A stretch of DNA of 64,000 nt from Methylophaga sp. OBS3 (GTDB lineage: Bacteria > Pseudomonadota > Gammaproteobacteria > Nitrosococcales > Methylophagaceae): assembly GCF_026319325.1 (NCBI RefSeq), contig NZ_JAPDMU010000003.1:310001-374000 (forward strand), read 5' to 3'. This document shows, one piece after another, positions 35,383 to 46,000 of this stretch. The position numbers and the translations under genes are program-made. Under the pieces are notes generated by a model. That model was not told the DNA's origin. It saw only the letters and a list, made by a program, of their open reading frames with translations, and did not search any database. Numbering within the stretch: the first letter of the stretch is position 1; each line of letters begins with the position of its first letter.

Positions 35383-36711
35383 TTGAACTTAAGTGTCAGT
35401 AAATGTTTGCCACTGCTTGAGGAATATAGGCAAATTTTTAAACCGCTGATTTTTGAGCGTGATACCGCCATGATTCGTGCGGATAATCGTCAGTTAACCG
35501 AAAAAAGAAAATATCTACGACAATTGCAGCTCTCGTTGCACCTACTCACTCAATGTTATCTGCGTTATGCCCAACAACGCTTTCAGCGCGGTAAACGGCC
35601 TGCTGAAGATCCGGTTTATTTATTGTGTCTGCTTAGAGCCGCTGAATTATTAAGCCTTCAAGTAGTTAATGCCTTTCAGCATTATTATCAGCCACCCGAT
35701 AAGGCCATCTGGCAATTACACCAAATTTATCTCTACTTAGAGTCTGCAAATTGTTTAAAAAGTCTGCCAGAATTTAAACAGCCAATTGAAGTGACCGACT
35801 TCTACACAGTTTATGTGCGTACCTTACTGACAGGTATTGCGGATCCTTACAATATGCCACGGTTTTCAGTGGTAAAAATTTTCCAACTTATGGGGTCACT
35901 GACAAACGAAACAGATATTGATCTGATGAGTGAAAAGCAGATGCATATTACCAGTCAGTTTTTACTTACAGGACATTTCTGCATTAACGGTCAGTCAGAT
36001 CAATTACCACTTGCCATGGCGCGAACGGCAGTTGATATTCGGTCAGCTAGTGATACACGTTTATTAAACGTACAACCCTTATTGCGTCGTTTAGACACCA
36101 TCATCAAACAGCAAAAAAATATCAGTGCTATTGAGAGACAAGTACTGACTCACGCGATTCCACAACTCAATGGTAGTTATGAGCGCCAAACTGAACGCAC
36201 AACTTCAATTGAGCGTCGAACTGTTGGTGTTTGTTATGGTCTCAAGGCTATACATCAGATGTTGTCACAGGAAGGTAAAGTAAATGTGCAACCTTGGACG
36301 TTGATGAATCAAGGTGATAAAGGCTTGATGTTAATGCGTGAAACCGCAGATTGCCGGGCAATTCAGATCGGTGATCTTATTGCCTTTAAAGAAACACCCG
36401 ACCATAACCAATTAGGCATCATTCGTTGGTTGCATATTGGCCCTGAGCAAACTCGGATAGGATTATCCGTTTTACAAGGTAAAGCCTCGGCAGAGCAGTG
36501 TATCCCCGAAGGTGAAATGGCGGAAATCCCCGTGATTTCATTAAATGATGACGATAAGCCAAGTTTGCTCAGCCAAAAAGGATTATTTAGTCCTAAGCGA
36601 AAAATTCACTTAAACACCAGTGAAGTAAAGAGCTTAATCGGAGCCGACCAGCTTCTATCAAGCACGTTGGACTACGATTATTTTAGTTATAAGACCCTGA
36701 AAATTTCATAA
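35383..36711 (+). CDS. C-terminal part of the same frame-split protein, PilZ-like end
   Basis: The frame is open from about 35,256; the first usable start codon is TTG 35383, with no ribosome site. The 442-residue part is helical at first (SLHLLTQCYLRYAQQRFQRGK and following), then from about residue 290 shows VGVCYGLKAIHQML, IQIGDLIAFKE, QLGIIRWLHIGPEQTRIGLSVL, a beta-rich pattern like PilZ-type c-di-GMP receptors. The canonical RxxxR / DxSxxG motif is not clear, so nucleotide binding is uncertain. The reading of both halves as one gene rests on a 1942-base span (one base over a multiple of three). Confidence 0.6.
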   Translation: MNLSVSKCLPLLEEYRQIFKPLIFERDTAMIRADNRQLTEKRKYLRQLQLSLHLLTQCYLRYAQQRFQRGKRPAEDPVYLLCLLRAAELLSLQVVNAFQHYYQPPDKAIWQLHQIYLYLESANCLKSLPEFKQPIEVTDFYTVYVRTLLTGIADPYNMPRFSVVKIFQLMGSLTNETDIDLMSEKQMHITSQFLLTGHFCINGQSDQLPLAMARTAVDIRSASDTRLLNVQPLLRRLDTIIKQQKNISAIERQVLTHAIPQLNGSYERQTERTTSIERRTVGVCYGLKAIHQMLSQEGKVNVQPWTLMNQGDKGLMLMRETADCRAIQIGDLIAFKETPDHNQLGIIRWLHIGPEQTRIGLSVLQGKASAEQCIPEGEMAEIPVISLNDDDKPSLLSQKGLFSPKRKIHLNTSEVKSLIGADQLLSSTLDYDYFSYKTLKIS

Positions 36712-36766
36712 TAGCGGCCCCATGCCTTATTATGTTTTTCAGCTTCTCACAGCATAGGAACTCAAC

Positions 36767-39232
36767 ATGCGCAAAATTATCAAAGTCGTCGTCATTATTC
36801 TGGTACTGGCTATTGCCGCATTGGCAGCCATTCCCTTTGTAGTTGACCCGAATGACTACAAAGATGAAATTGCGACACAAGTTGAAAAAGCAACTGGCCG
36901 TCAGTTGACCATTCAAGGTGATATTGGGCTCTCAGTTTTTCCTTGGATTGCATTAGAACTTGGCCAGTTATCATTGAGTAATGCCAATGGCTTCAAAGCA
37001 GAGAGTTTTGCTCAAGTTAATAATGCTCAAATCCGCATCAAACTACTGCCATTACTGAAAAAAGAATTAGAGATGGACACCGTCATTTTAGATGGTCTGG
37101 TGCTTAACCTCGAAACTAATAAAAACGGCAGTACTAACTGGGAAGATCTTTCTAACCCAAGTACAGAAACTGAAGCCGAAATCAAAGAAGCTGCACCTGA
37201 GTCAGCTCAAGATGCCCCACCTGCGTTAGCCGCAATCAGTATTGCTGGCGTCAGACTAACCAATGCCAATATTCTTTGGTCAGATGACAGTAAAGGGGAA
37301 AACTATCAGTTACGAAACTTAAACTTGGAAACAGATCCATTAGTGCCCGGCGAACCTACTGCGCTGAGCATGAATTTCGATTTAATCAGTGCCAAACCTG
37401 AAGCCAAAGCTCATGTCACACTCGATACCAGCGTTATGGTTGATGTTGAAAACCAACATTACGCACTTGAAGGATTAAAATTCACGACATTGGCTGAAGG
37501 CACAGAACTACCAATTGATAAAGCCAACATTACCCTCAATGCTGATGTTGCTGCCGATATGGTCAAACAAGTCGTTACGTTAAAAGGTTTAAAAGTTGAT
37601 ACGATTGCGAGTAAAGATGATCAAGAACTTACGGCGACCTTGAACGGCCAAGTCGATGCTAACCTTGCAAACCAACAATATAATGTCACTGACTTTGCTT
37701 TAAATGGCACTGTAGCAGCGGCAGCCTTACCGGGTGGAAAAGCTGATTTAGAGCTCACCACGGACATTAGCGCTAATTTAGCGCAGCAAACCTTGTCACT
37801 TGCTGACCTATCACTCAAGCTTCAAGACTTGATGTTGAATGGCAAAATCGATGCGAGCAAAATTTTGGCTGAAACGCCAGCATTTGCTGGCAACATTCAA
37901 ATCAAGCCTTTTAATCTTCGTAAATTAGCTAATGATATGAACGTTGAGCTGCCAGAAATGGCGGATAACAGCACACTGGAAACCGTTTCATTACAAGCTC
38001 AAATTGAAGGTACAAACAACCGCGTTAATGCTAAAGATCTACAAGTCACATTAGATCAAAGCCAATTGACAGGTCAGTTTGCTGTCGAAAACTTCGCTAA
38101 ACCAGGTTTTCGTTTCAACCTAAATTTAGATGAAATTGATGCAGACCGTTATCTGCCACCCGTCAAAGAAAAAACAGAGCAACCTAAAGCGCCGCCAGCT
38201 GCAGCGGCAGCGGGTGGTGCTAGTGAATTGCCACTAGATACTTTGCGCGATATCAATGCAAAGGGCAGTTTGAAGATCGGTAAATTGAAAGCCAGTGGCA
38301 TCACCAGTGAAAATATTGTCGTTACCATTGATGCTCAAGATGGCTTGATTAAGCTAAACCCAATGCAGGCTGATTTATACCAAGGTAAATACCGCGGTAA
38401 TGTCACCGTTGATGCACGCGGTGACGCTTTAAAGCTCGCCATTGATGAAAAACTTGAAGGTGTTCAAGCCGGCCCTTTATTAGATGACCTGACAGGTGAG
38501 AGCAAAATCAGTGGTAAAGCTGATGGCAGCATCAAGTTAACGGGTACAGGTAAAGATATTGATGGTATTAAACAAACCCTGTCTGGTAATGGTCAGTTTG
38601 CTTTTAGCGATGGTGCAATCAAGGGAATCAATATCGCCCAAACCATTCGTAAAGCTAAAGCCGCTTTATCAGGGCAAAAATTAGCAGATGGTAATGAGCC
38701 TGAAGCAACGGACTTTAGTTCTCTGAGCGGCTCATTTACGGCAGATAAAGGTGTCATTAACAATCAAGATTTAGCAATGATGTCACCATTACTTCGTGTC
38801 AATGGTAACGGTACTGCTAGCCTGCCTAAGGAAACGATTGACTATAACCTGCGTGTATCAATTGTTGGTACCTCAAAAGGTCAAGGTGGTAAAGAATTAG
38901 AAGAGCTTAAAGGTATCAGCATCCCTTTAAAAATTACTGGCACCTTTAGTGAGCCAAAACCAAGTGTTGATCTGGCTGCTATTCTAAAAGAGCAAGCCAC
39001 TGATGAACTGAAAGGCAAAGCTGAAGAAAAACTCAAAGAAAAACTGGGAGATGATCTAGGTGGTTTATTAGGTGGTGCGCTTGGCGGTAAAAAAGCAACT
39101 GAAGCACCAGCGGCTACTGATTCAGAATCAACGGCTGATGAAACCACATCGGAACCAGCACCTGAAGAACAACCTTCAGCCGAAGATCAGCTTAAAGAAG
39201 ACGTTAAAAATAAACTAAAAAGCTTCTTTTAA
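36767..39232 (+). CDS. AsmA family protein
   Basis: The 821-residue product has one N-terminal membrane segment (VVVIILVLAIAALAAIPFVV) and then the AsmA signature: VDPNDYKDEI, ATGRQLTIQGDIGLSVFPWIALELG and an AsmA C-terminal region (LSGNGQFAFSDGAIKGINIAQTIRKAK). AsmA proteins are bridge-like periplasmic proteins anchored in the inner membrane and linked to lipid transport to the outer membrane. An Ala/Pro-rich break lies near residue 480, and a Glu-rich charged tail ends the protein. It stands 55 bases after the split gene; mutY follows after about 50 bases. Confidence 0.92.
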   Translation: MRKIIKVVVIILVLAIAALAAIPFVVDPNDYKDEIATQVEKATGRQLTIQGDIGLSVFPWIALELGQLSLSNANGFKAESFAQVNNAQIRIKLLPLLKKELEMDTVILDGLVLNLETNKNGSTNWEDLSNPSTETEAEIKEAAPESAQDAPPALAAISIAGVRLTNANILWSDDSKGENYQLRNLNLETDPLVPGEPTALSMNFDLISAKPEAKAHVTLDTSVMVDVENQHYALEGLKFTTLAEGTELPIDKANITLNADVAADMVKQVVTLKGLKVDTIASKDDQELTATLNGQVDANLANQQYNVTDFALNGTVAAAALPGGKADLELTTDISANLAQQTLSLADLSLKLQDLMLNGKIDASKILAETPAFAGNIQIKPFNLRKLANDMNVELPEMADNSTLETVSLQAQIEGTNNRVNAKDLQVTLDQSQLTGQFAVENFAKPGFRFNLNLDEIDADRYLPPVKEKTEQPKAPPAAAAAGGASELPLDTLRDINAKGSLKIGKLKASGITSENIVVTIDAQDGLIKLNPMQADLYQGKYRGNVTVDARGDALKLAIDEKLEGVQAGPLLDDLTGESKISGKADGSIKLTGTGKDIDGIKQTLSGNGQFAFSDGAIKGINIAQTIRKAKAALSGQKLADGNEPEATDFSSLSGSFTADKGVINNQDLAMMSPLLRVNGNGTASLPKETIDYNLRVSIVGTSKGQGGKELEELKGISIPLKITGTFSEPKPSVDLAAILKEQATDELKGKAEEKLKEKLGDDLGGLLGGALGGKKATEAPAATDSESTADETTSEPAPEEQPSAEDQLKEDVKNKLKSFF

Positions 39233-39280
39233 ACGTATGAGTAATATCTGCCGCAGTGATACCGCTGCGGCAGCGCCTAT

Positions 39281-40327
39281 ATGACATCAGCACAAGATTT
39301 CAGTCACAGACTATTACAGTGGTTTGATAACCACGGCCGAAAAAATTTACCTTGGCAACAGCCAGCAACACCCTATCGAGTTTGGTTATCAGAGATTATG
39401 TTGCAACAAACCCAAGTTGTGACAGTTATCCCCTACTTTCAAAAATTTACCGAACGCTTCCCAGACATTAATACGCTCGCCAATGCCGAAGTTGATGAAG
39501 TACTGCAATATTGGGCTGGCCTCGGTTATTACGCACGTGGCAGAAACCTTCACAAAGCCGCCCAAATCATTCAAAGCAAATACCAAGGTGAACTACCGGC
39601 TAACTTTGATGCATTAGTTGATTTACCCGGAGTAGGCCGCTCAACAGCAGGGGCGATCTTGGCGTTAGCTTTTAAAAAGCATTACCCAATTTTAGATGGC
39701 AATGTAAAACGTGTCTTGGCAAGACATACTGCCGAACCACGCTGGCCGGGTGAAAAACAAGCCGAAATCGATATGTGGCAACTAGCTGAAGAACTTTTAC
39801 CCAAGCAGCGCATTAATGACTATATCCAAGCACAAATGGATTTGGGCGCCACCTTATGTACTAGAAGCAAACCACGTTGTCAGGCTTGTCCATTACAATC
39901 TGATTGCCAAGCTTTTCAACTGGGTACCCCAACGGAATATCCCATTAAAAAACCCAAAAAAGCCGTGCCTCATCGAGAAATTCGTTGGCTTGTTTATGCT
40001 GCTAAAGGGCAACTACTACTGGAAAAGCGACCATCACAAGGTATTTGGGGTGGCTTGTGGAGTTTTCCAGAAATGCCTATTGATAACGAAATCAGTCATC
40101 TATTATCAAAGAATGACATCATAAGGTTTCAAAATCTTCCAGATATTCAACATGCTTTTACACATTACAAATTAACGATTTCTCCTATATATATAGAATT
40201 AGATAACCCAGTTTTCGGTGTTGCCGACAATGACAAGCAATGCTGGGTTAAAATGGATGACATTGCGGCATTAGGGTTACCAGCCCCAACCAAAACATTA
40301 GTACAACAATTAGCTAGAGGTTTTTAA
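39281..40327 (+). CDS. mutY: A/G-specific adenine glycosylase MutY
   Basis: MutY removes adenine mispaired with 8-oxoguanine. The 348-residue product has [11 protein letters not shown] (helix with the catalytic Glu), [19 protein letters not shown] (helix-hairpin-helix), the 4Fe-4S cluster ligands in [20 protein letters not shown] and a C-terminal NUDIX-like domain that reads 8-oxoG ([23 protein letters not shown] region). It overlaps yggX by one base (TAATG), the normal pairing in gammaproteobacteria. The gene is intact. Confidence 0.97.
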   Translation: MTSAQDFSHRLLQWFDNHGRKNLPWQQPATPYRVWLSEIMLQQTQVVTVIPYFQKFTERFPDINTLANAEVDEVLQYWAGLGYYARGRNLHKAAQIIQSKYQGELPANFDALVDLPGVGRSTAGAILALAFKKHYPILDGNVKRVLARHTAEPRWPGEKQAEIDMWQLAEELLPKQRINDYIQAQMDLGATLCTRSKPRCQACPLQSDCQAFQLGTPTEYPIKKPKKAVPHREIRWLVYAAKGQLLLEKRPSQGIWGGLWSFPEMPIDNEISHLLSKNDIIRFQNLPDIQHAFTHYKLTISPIYIELDNPVFGVADNDKQCWVKMDDIAALGLPAPTKTLVQQLARGF

Positions 40328-40593
40328 TGGCACGTACAATTCACTGCATCAAACTTAATAAAGAAGCCGAAGGTCTGGACTTTCCGCCTTATCCTGGCGA
40401 ATTAGGAAAACAACTGTGGGAATCTGTTTCTAAAGAAGCATGGCAAATGTGGTTAGGCCAACAAACCATGTTAATTAATGAATACCGTTTATCTTTGGCT
40501 GATCCAAAATCACAGTCATTTCTGAAAGAAGAAATGGAGAAGTTCTTCTTTGGTGAAGGCTCGACACCACCTGCTGATTATGTCCCGAAATAA
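40327..40593 (+). CDS. yggX: Fe(2+)-trafficking protein YggX
   Basis: The 88-residue product ([21 protein letters not shown], later [20 protein letters not shown]) is typical YggX, with the conserved Cys7. YggX protects Fe-S enzymes against oxidation and is linked to MutY, an Fe-S protein. Its ATG overlaps the mutY stop, so the two are coupled. Confidence 0.97.
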   Translation: MARTIHCIKLNKEAEGLDFPPYPGELGKQLWESVSKEAWQMWLGQQTMLINEYRLSLADPKSQSFLKEEMEKFFFGEGSTPPADYVPK

Positions 40594-40830
40594 GCCTTAA
40601 ATTGTTTAAAAATCCGCATATTACAGAAATGTGACTGATTTTATTCGTCTTTTCAATTACATCATTGCATGTAATGATTCGTATTAAAAAACAAAGAAAT
40701 CGCCAATAAAAACAAAACATTAAGACTAAATTAAGGTCTGTTTACGAACATAAAGCAGAAAATTGATATAAAAAAATTTGGCAAAACTGAAAAATAAACG
40801 TGACTTTTTGTCTTTTTTTGGGCGTACAAT
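40594..40830. promoter_or_regulatory. Intergenic region with candidate cspA promoter
   Basis: No gene is seen. At 40656-40675 ATTACAT-cattgc-ATGTAAT is an inverted repeat that may end the mutY-yggX transcript or serve as an operator. TACAAT (40825-40830) with TGACTT (40801-40806) 18 bases upstream is a plausible promoter for the cold-shock gene. It would give a leader of about 80 bases. Confidence 0.45.
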
Positions 40831-40866
40831 GCAGTTAGCCCCTAATTTATGAAGGGCAGTAATAAA

Positions 40867-40889
40867 ACCGGTTTAGGAGTTAAACCGGT
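40867..40889 (+). promoter_or_regulatory. Leader hairpin of the cold-shock gene
   Basis: ACCGGTTT and AAACCGGT pair perfectly (8 bases) around AGGAGTT, which holds an AGGAG sequence in the loop. It lies 26 bases before the ATG. Cold-shock genes often have structured leaders that change fold with temperature; this role is inferred. Confidence 0.5.
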
Positions 40890-40915
40890 ATTAGGTTTTA
40901 GATATTGAGGTTGAT

Positions 40916-41125
40916 ATGGCAGAGCAAGTTACAGGCACCGTAAAATGGTTCAATGACGCAAAAGGATTCGGTTTTATTGAACGCGCCGATGGTCCAGATG
41001 TTTTCGTTCACCACAGTGCAATTAAGTCAGAAGGCTTTAGAACTTTGAAAGAAGGTCAAGCTGTTACGATGGAAGTGACTCAGGGTCAAAAAGGCCCTCA
41101 AGCAGAAAACGTCATTCCTGGCTAA
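40916..41125 (+). CDS. Cold-shock-domain protein (CspA family)
   Basis: The 69-residue product is a single cold-shock domain with both RNA-binding motifs: KGFGFIER (RNP1) and DVFVHHSAI (RNP2). Such proteins bind single-stranded RNA/DNA and act as chaperones or antiterminators. A GAGG ribosome site precedes the ATG, and a long leader with a hairpin suggests post-transcriptional control. A terminator follows at 41144-41173. Which paralogue (CspA, C, D or E) cannot be told. Confidence 0.95.
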   Translation: MAEQVTGTVKWFNDAKGFGFIERADGPDVFVHHSAIKSEGFRTLKEGQAVTMEVTQGQKGPQAENVIPG

Positions 41126-41143
41126 GTTCAGTTATGCAATAAC

Positions 41144-41173
41144 AAAAAAGCCGGTTTAAACGCCGGCTTTTTT
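41144..41173. terminator. Terminator after the cold-shock gene
   Basis: AAAAAAGCCGG pairs with CCGGCTTTTTT around a seven- to eight-base loop, giving a strong intrinsic terminator usable from both sides. Confidence 0.92.
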
Positions 41174-41247
41174 GTCTTTATAATGTGCTGACGTAACGCG
41201 CAATATTTGCAACACCTTTGACGCGATGGATTGAAGAAGATCTTGCG

Positions 41248-42000
41248 ATGAAAAAATTTAGTTTACCGTTATTACTGTTCACCATACTTTTATCCTCACA
41301 GGCATATGCTGATTGGGGGAAAATGTTCGATGACCTCAAAGATGCCGGTAAGGCGATGCTTAACGGTGAACCTGCTACAACCAGCAATGGTTTATCAAAT
41401 AGCACCATGATTGATGGCCTTCGTGAAGCACTCGAGCTCGGTAGCAAACGTGCTATTGAGACTATCGGACAAGAAGGTGGCTATTTAAATAACCCAAAAA
41501 TTCGCATCCCTCTCCCACCGCGTGTCCAGCAAGCATCCGACCTGATGAAAAAGTTTGGTATGACCCAACTTGCTAATGATTTTGAAACCAGTATCAATCA
41601 AGCTGCCGAAAAAGCGGCACCACAAGCTACCGAGATTATGGTCAATGCAATCAAAGCGATGACCATTGATGATGCGAAATCTATTTTGCAAGGCAGTGAT
41701 GATGCTGCAACCCGATACTTTGAATCTAAAACCAGCAATCAATTAGCCGCCCTTTTTTCACCAGTCATTGATGATTCCCTTAATCAAGTTGGTGCGACCC
41801 GCTACTACAATCAATTAGATGATCGCATGCAGTCTGTCCCCTTGGTTGGACAAAGTCTAAACATGGATTTAACAAAGTATGTTACTGATCAGGCACTATC
41901 AGGATTGTTTGTTATGCTAGCTGCAGAAGAACAAAAAATAAGAGAGAATCCAGCAGCGCGCACTACAGAATTGCTGAAACAGGTCTTTGCTAATAATTAA
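41248..42000 (+). CDS. DUF4197 family secreted protein
   Basis: The 250-residue product has a signal peptide (MKKFSLPLLLFTILLSSQAYA, cleavage near AYA-DWG) and the DUF4197 pattern: GLREALELGSKRAIETIGQEGGYLNNPKIRIPLP at 55-90, AMTIDDAKSILQGSDDAATRYFESKT and GLFVMLAAEEQKIRENPAARTTELLK at the end. Function of this family is unknown. ATG 41248 is chosen because it begins the signal peptide. The protein should be periplasmic. Confidence 0.9.
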   Translation: MKKFSLPLLLFTILLSSQAYADWGKMFDDLKDAGKAMLNGEPATTSNGLSNSTMIDGLREALELGSKRAIETIGQEGGYLNNPKIRIPLPPRVQQASDLMKKFGMTQLANDFETSINQAAEKAAPQATEIMVNAIKAMTIDDAKSILQGSDDAATRYFESKTSNQLAALFSPVIDDSLNQVGATRYYNQLDDRMQSVPLVGQSLNMDLTKYVTDQALSGLFVMLAAEEQKIRENPAARTTELLKQVFANN

Positions 42001-42066
42001 AAAAGCGCTACTCAGCGGAAACGCATTGATTTAAAATAAACACAATAATCATAAGGGATATCGACT

Positions 42067-42831
42067 ATGGCTTCATTACACCGGCTTAACCTTGCTAGTC
42101 AGGGCACCTCACTCAAAGCGTTATTCACAGGTTACTTAATCGTTGTTGCGGTGGGTTACTTGATGGCATTAGTGCAGATCCAGCTGACGCATGGTCTTGC
42201 TGATGGTGAATATGGCCTATCGATTGATGACATTGTTTACAGCTACTACGGTAACCGTAATAACTCACTACTCGAAAACAAACTGCACGGTTCGATGAAA
42301 CCTATGGCAACTGATGATGAGCGTGATCAAATCATTCAGTGGATCCACAGTGGTGCGACTGAAGATGCTTATGAATCAACGGGTGTCCAAGAAATTTTCG
42401 AAGCCAAATGTATTGTTTGTCACAATGCTGATGCCGGTGGTGCGATTCCTGACTATTCAGAGTTCCAAGAAATTAAAGATCGTGCTTTAGTTGATACCGG
42501 TGCCAGCGTGACTGCCCTAGCGCGTGTATCGCATATTCACTTATTTGGTATCGCCTTCATCTTCATGTTTGTTGGCCTGATCTTCAGTCTTGCCTCTGGC
42601 GTACCAAAAGCATTAAAGGTCATTGTCATTTCAATGCCCTATATCTTCCTACTAATTGATATCTCGGCGTGGTGGTTAACAAAACTGAATCCAAACTTTG
42701 CTTGGTTCGTGTTAATCGGCGGTGGCGCAATGGCGATGTCTTTCGCATTTATGTGGATTGTCTCGATGTACGAAATGTGGGTATTGCCACGCATTCGTGA
42801 AGATGACCGCGATGCATTGCTTGACGAATAA
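42067..42831 (+). CDS. Membrane protein with a CxxCH haem-binding loop
   Basis: The 254-residue product has an N-terminal membrane helix (LKALFTGYLIVVAVGYLMAL), a soluble loop of about 110 residues with VQEIFEAKCIVCHNADAGG (a c-type haem CxxCH site) and then four hydrophobic segments with histidines in ARVSHIHLFGIAF. This layout suggests a membrane-anchored cytochrome-like protein facing the periplasm. Family name not recognised. A terminator follows, so it is its own unit. Confidence 0.75.
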   Translation: MASLHRLNLASQGTSLKALFTGYLIVVAVGYLMALVQIQLTHGLADGEYGLSIDDIVYSYYGNRNNSLLENKLHGSMKPMATDDERDQIIQWIHSGATEDAYESTGVQEIFEAKCIVCHNADAGGAIPDYSEFQEIKDRALVDTGASVTALARVSHIHLFGIAFIFMFVGLIFSLASGVPKALKVIVISMPYIFLLIDISAWWLTKLNPNFAWFVLIGGGAMAMSFAFMWIVSMYEMWVLPRIREDDRDALLDE

Positions 42832-42853
42832 GCACTAATAAATCTGCTTAATG

Positions 42854-42886
42854 AAAGCCACAACATTGATTTCTTGTGGCTTTTTT
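42854..42886 (+). terminator. Terminator after the CxxCH membrane protein gene
   Basis: AAAGCCACAA pairs with TTGTGGCTTT over ten bases around a ten-base loop, followed by TTT. It lies about 25 bases after the stop. Confidence 0.88.
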
Positions 42887-43021
42887 CTTTTTAGCCTCTT
42901 GCTTAGCTATCTACTAAGCATCCCCCTGAAAATAATTCTTTCGCTATTCGCTAACTTACGTATGGATTTTTTGCGATATATACCGTAAAAACATATGCAA
43001 GGTCTGAATTTGGAGGCGCGG

Positions 43022-46000
43022 GTGGATATTCTTTGGTTGCTATGCTCAGCTTGTTTGGTCTTCATTATGCAAGCGGGGTTTCTCTGCCTTGAAAGTGGAC
43101 TGGTTCGCAGTAAAAACAGTATTAACGTTGCCGCCAAAAACATCACTGACTTCACCGTTTCGAGTGCTATCTTCTGGCTAGTTGGATTTGGCATCATGTT
43201 TGGCAATAGCATGACCGGCTGGTTTGGTACCAGCGACTTCATGTTTGACGAAACACCCTCCGCCTTTTTAATTACCTTCTTTATTTTCCAAATGATGTTT
43301 TGCGGTACTGCCGCCACTCTTGTGTCAGGTGCCGTTGCAGAACGTACTAGCTATATCGGCTACGTCATTATCACCATTACCATTACCTTAGCTATTTACC
43401 CTGTCATTGGACATTGGGCTTGGGCGGGGATTATGTCAGGCAACCCAACAGGTTGGCTTGAACAAATTGGCTTTGTCGACTTTGCAGGCTCAACCGTTGT
43501 GCATTCTGTCGGTGGCTGGGTGGCACTTGCAGCTGTTCTCATCATTGGCCCACGCATCGGTCGCTACGATACCCCTGACAGACGTATTCCAGGCAGCAAC
43601 CTGCCAATGGCTGTATTAGGCGGCATGTTGATTTGGTTTGGTTGGTTTGGCTTTAATGGTGGTAGCACGCTGGCTTGGGGCGATGATATTCCAGCCATTT
43701 TATTAAATACCCTACTCGCAGCTATCTGGGGCGGTATTTGCACAACCTTACTCAAATACTTCACTGATGGTTATGTCGATGTATTGATGATCATTAATGG
43801 CGTGTTAGGTGGCTTGGTTTCTATCACAGCAAACTGTCATGTTGTCACGGCAAATGAAGCTGCGCTCATTGGTATTATTGGCGGCGTCATTGTTTTTTAT
43901 GGCGATAGATTCCTGGAAGATAAACAAATCGATGATGCGATTGGTGTTATCCCTGTGCATTTATTTGCCGGTATCTGGGGCACATTATCCGTTGCCTTAT
44001 TTGGTAATCCCGAAAGGATTGGCAATGGACTAAGTTTTTGGCAACAGCTTGGCTCACAGCTCACAGGTATTGTCGCTATCGGCATTTATAGTTTTGTCGT
44101 CGCTTATGTAATTTTCCGCGTCATTAATCGTTACTACCCATTACGTGTCACGCCACAAGCCGAGCTTATTGGTTTGAACGTTTCTGAGCATCGCGTAAGT
44201 ACTGAAGTATTTGATTTGTTGGCTGCGATGCAACATCAGCAACAAGAATCAGATTTTTCTAATCGTGTACCGGTCGAGCCATTCACAGAAGTGGGTCAGA
44301 TTGCACAACAATACAACCGCGTTATCGATAAAGTTAACCAAGAGATCGAACAACGGGATCAAGCTTTTTCGGCATACAAAGAAAGTGAATTTCGTAAAGG
44401 CGCAATCCTTCAAGCAGCAATGGATTGTATTGTCACGGTGAATGAACGTGGCGATATCATCGAATTTAACCCTGCCGCCGAACAATGTTTTGGTATGAAC
44501 AAAAAATCAGTTCTTGGCCTAAACTTCTTCAAATTATTTATTTCAGAAGGCGCCAGGGCCGCTGCGATGAACAGCTTGGCACAAGGTTTTGTTGCCGGTG
44601 ATGGTTTGGTTTTGAAACGCCAAAATATTACTGAACTGGCTCGTAGCGATGGTGAAGAATTCCCTGCTGAAGTCGTTATCACACAGACAACCGACAGTTC
44701 ACAGCCACAGGTCGAATATACCCTGCATATCCGTGATATCACGCAGCAAATTAAATTACAGAACCGACTAAAACAATTGGCTTATAACGATCCGTTAACA
44801 GGTCTTTATAACCGCACATATTTCATGAGCAATTTGAAACAACGCATAGCTCAACATCAAAGTTTGCCGGGCTCTGTTGTACTGATGTTTTTGGATTTAG
44901 ATCAGTTCAAAAAGATTAATGACAACTTAGGTCATAAAGCAGGCGACCAATTGCTTTGTGAAGTTGCCCGCCGCTTGAAAAAAGTCACACGTGAAAGTGA
45001 CCTTGCCGGCCGTTGGGGTGGTGATGAGTTTGTCGTGGTGTTATCAGGTAACGTCACCATGGAAGTCGCTGAACGTAAAGCCGAAGATATTTTGGCGCAG
45101 ATGCGTGAACCCGTCATGCTGAATAAACAGTCTCTGATCGTACCAACCAGTATTGGTATTGCAATTTCAGAAAATGGCACAGTAAACCCAGAACGGTTAA
45201 TGCAACAAGCCGATATTGCGATGTATCGTGCCAAGCAAGCAGGACGAAACACTTATCGTGTCTACATCGAAGAGATGAGCGAAAAAGCCATGCAAACCTT
45301 CCAACTGGAATTTGCATTGCCAGATGCCATCAAACATAACCAATTGTTTTTACAATACCAACCCAAAGTGTCTTGCATGACAAATGAGGTCGTTGGTTTT
45401 GAGGCCTTGGTGCGTTGGCAACATCCTGAACATGGTCTCATCATGCCGGGTGACTTTATACCGGTTATTGAAGAGTCAAACCTGATCATTGATTTAGGTG
45501 AGTGGGTCATCAAAACCGTTATTGAGCAATTGGCTTCATGGCGGATGTTAGGTGTGCCATTGTTACCCATCGCCATTAATATCTCTGGTCATCACCTACA
45601 CTCTCAAACGTTAACAAAATATGTTGAGAAACTGACGGCTGATCACGATATCGGTGGCGAGCTGCTGGAGTTTGAAATCACAGAGGGTGTTTTAACAGGG
45701 AATACTGACGCCAGTTTAGAAGCCCTAAACTCTCTGAAAAAAACACGGATCCGTTTGTCGATTGATGACTTTGGTACAGGTTACTCATCCTTGAGTTATC
45801 TCAAACGCTTCCCTGTCGATGTTTTAAAAATCGATCGGGCATTTATTCGCGAGTGCGACAATAACTTTGAAGATGCAGCAATATGTAAGGCCATTATCAC
45901 CTTAGCGAAAAGCCTTGGCCTGCTTATCATTGCCGAAGGTGTTGAAACCGATGCCCAGCTGAAATTCTTAAAAACAGAACAGTGTGATATCTATCAAGGC

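Noticed and set aside
41178-41447. Minus-strand frame ending in VKGVANIARYVSTL just before the cold-shock terminator, faintly like a BON-domain tail.
   Set aside because: Its upstream part lies antisense to the DUF4197 signal peptide and has low-complexity Ser/Ala sequence; no start or ribosome site supports it.
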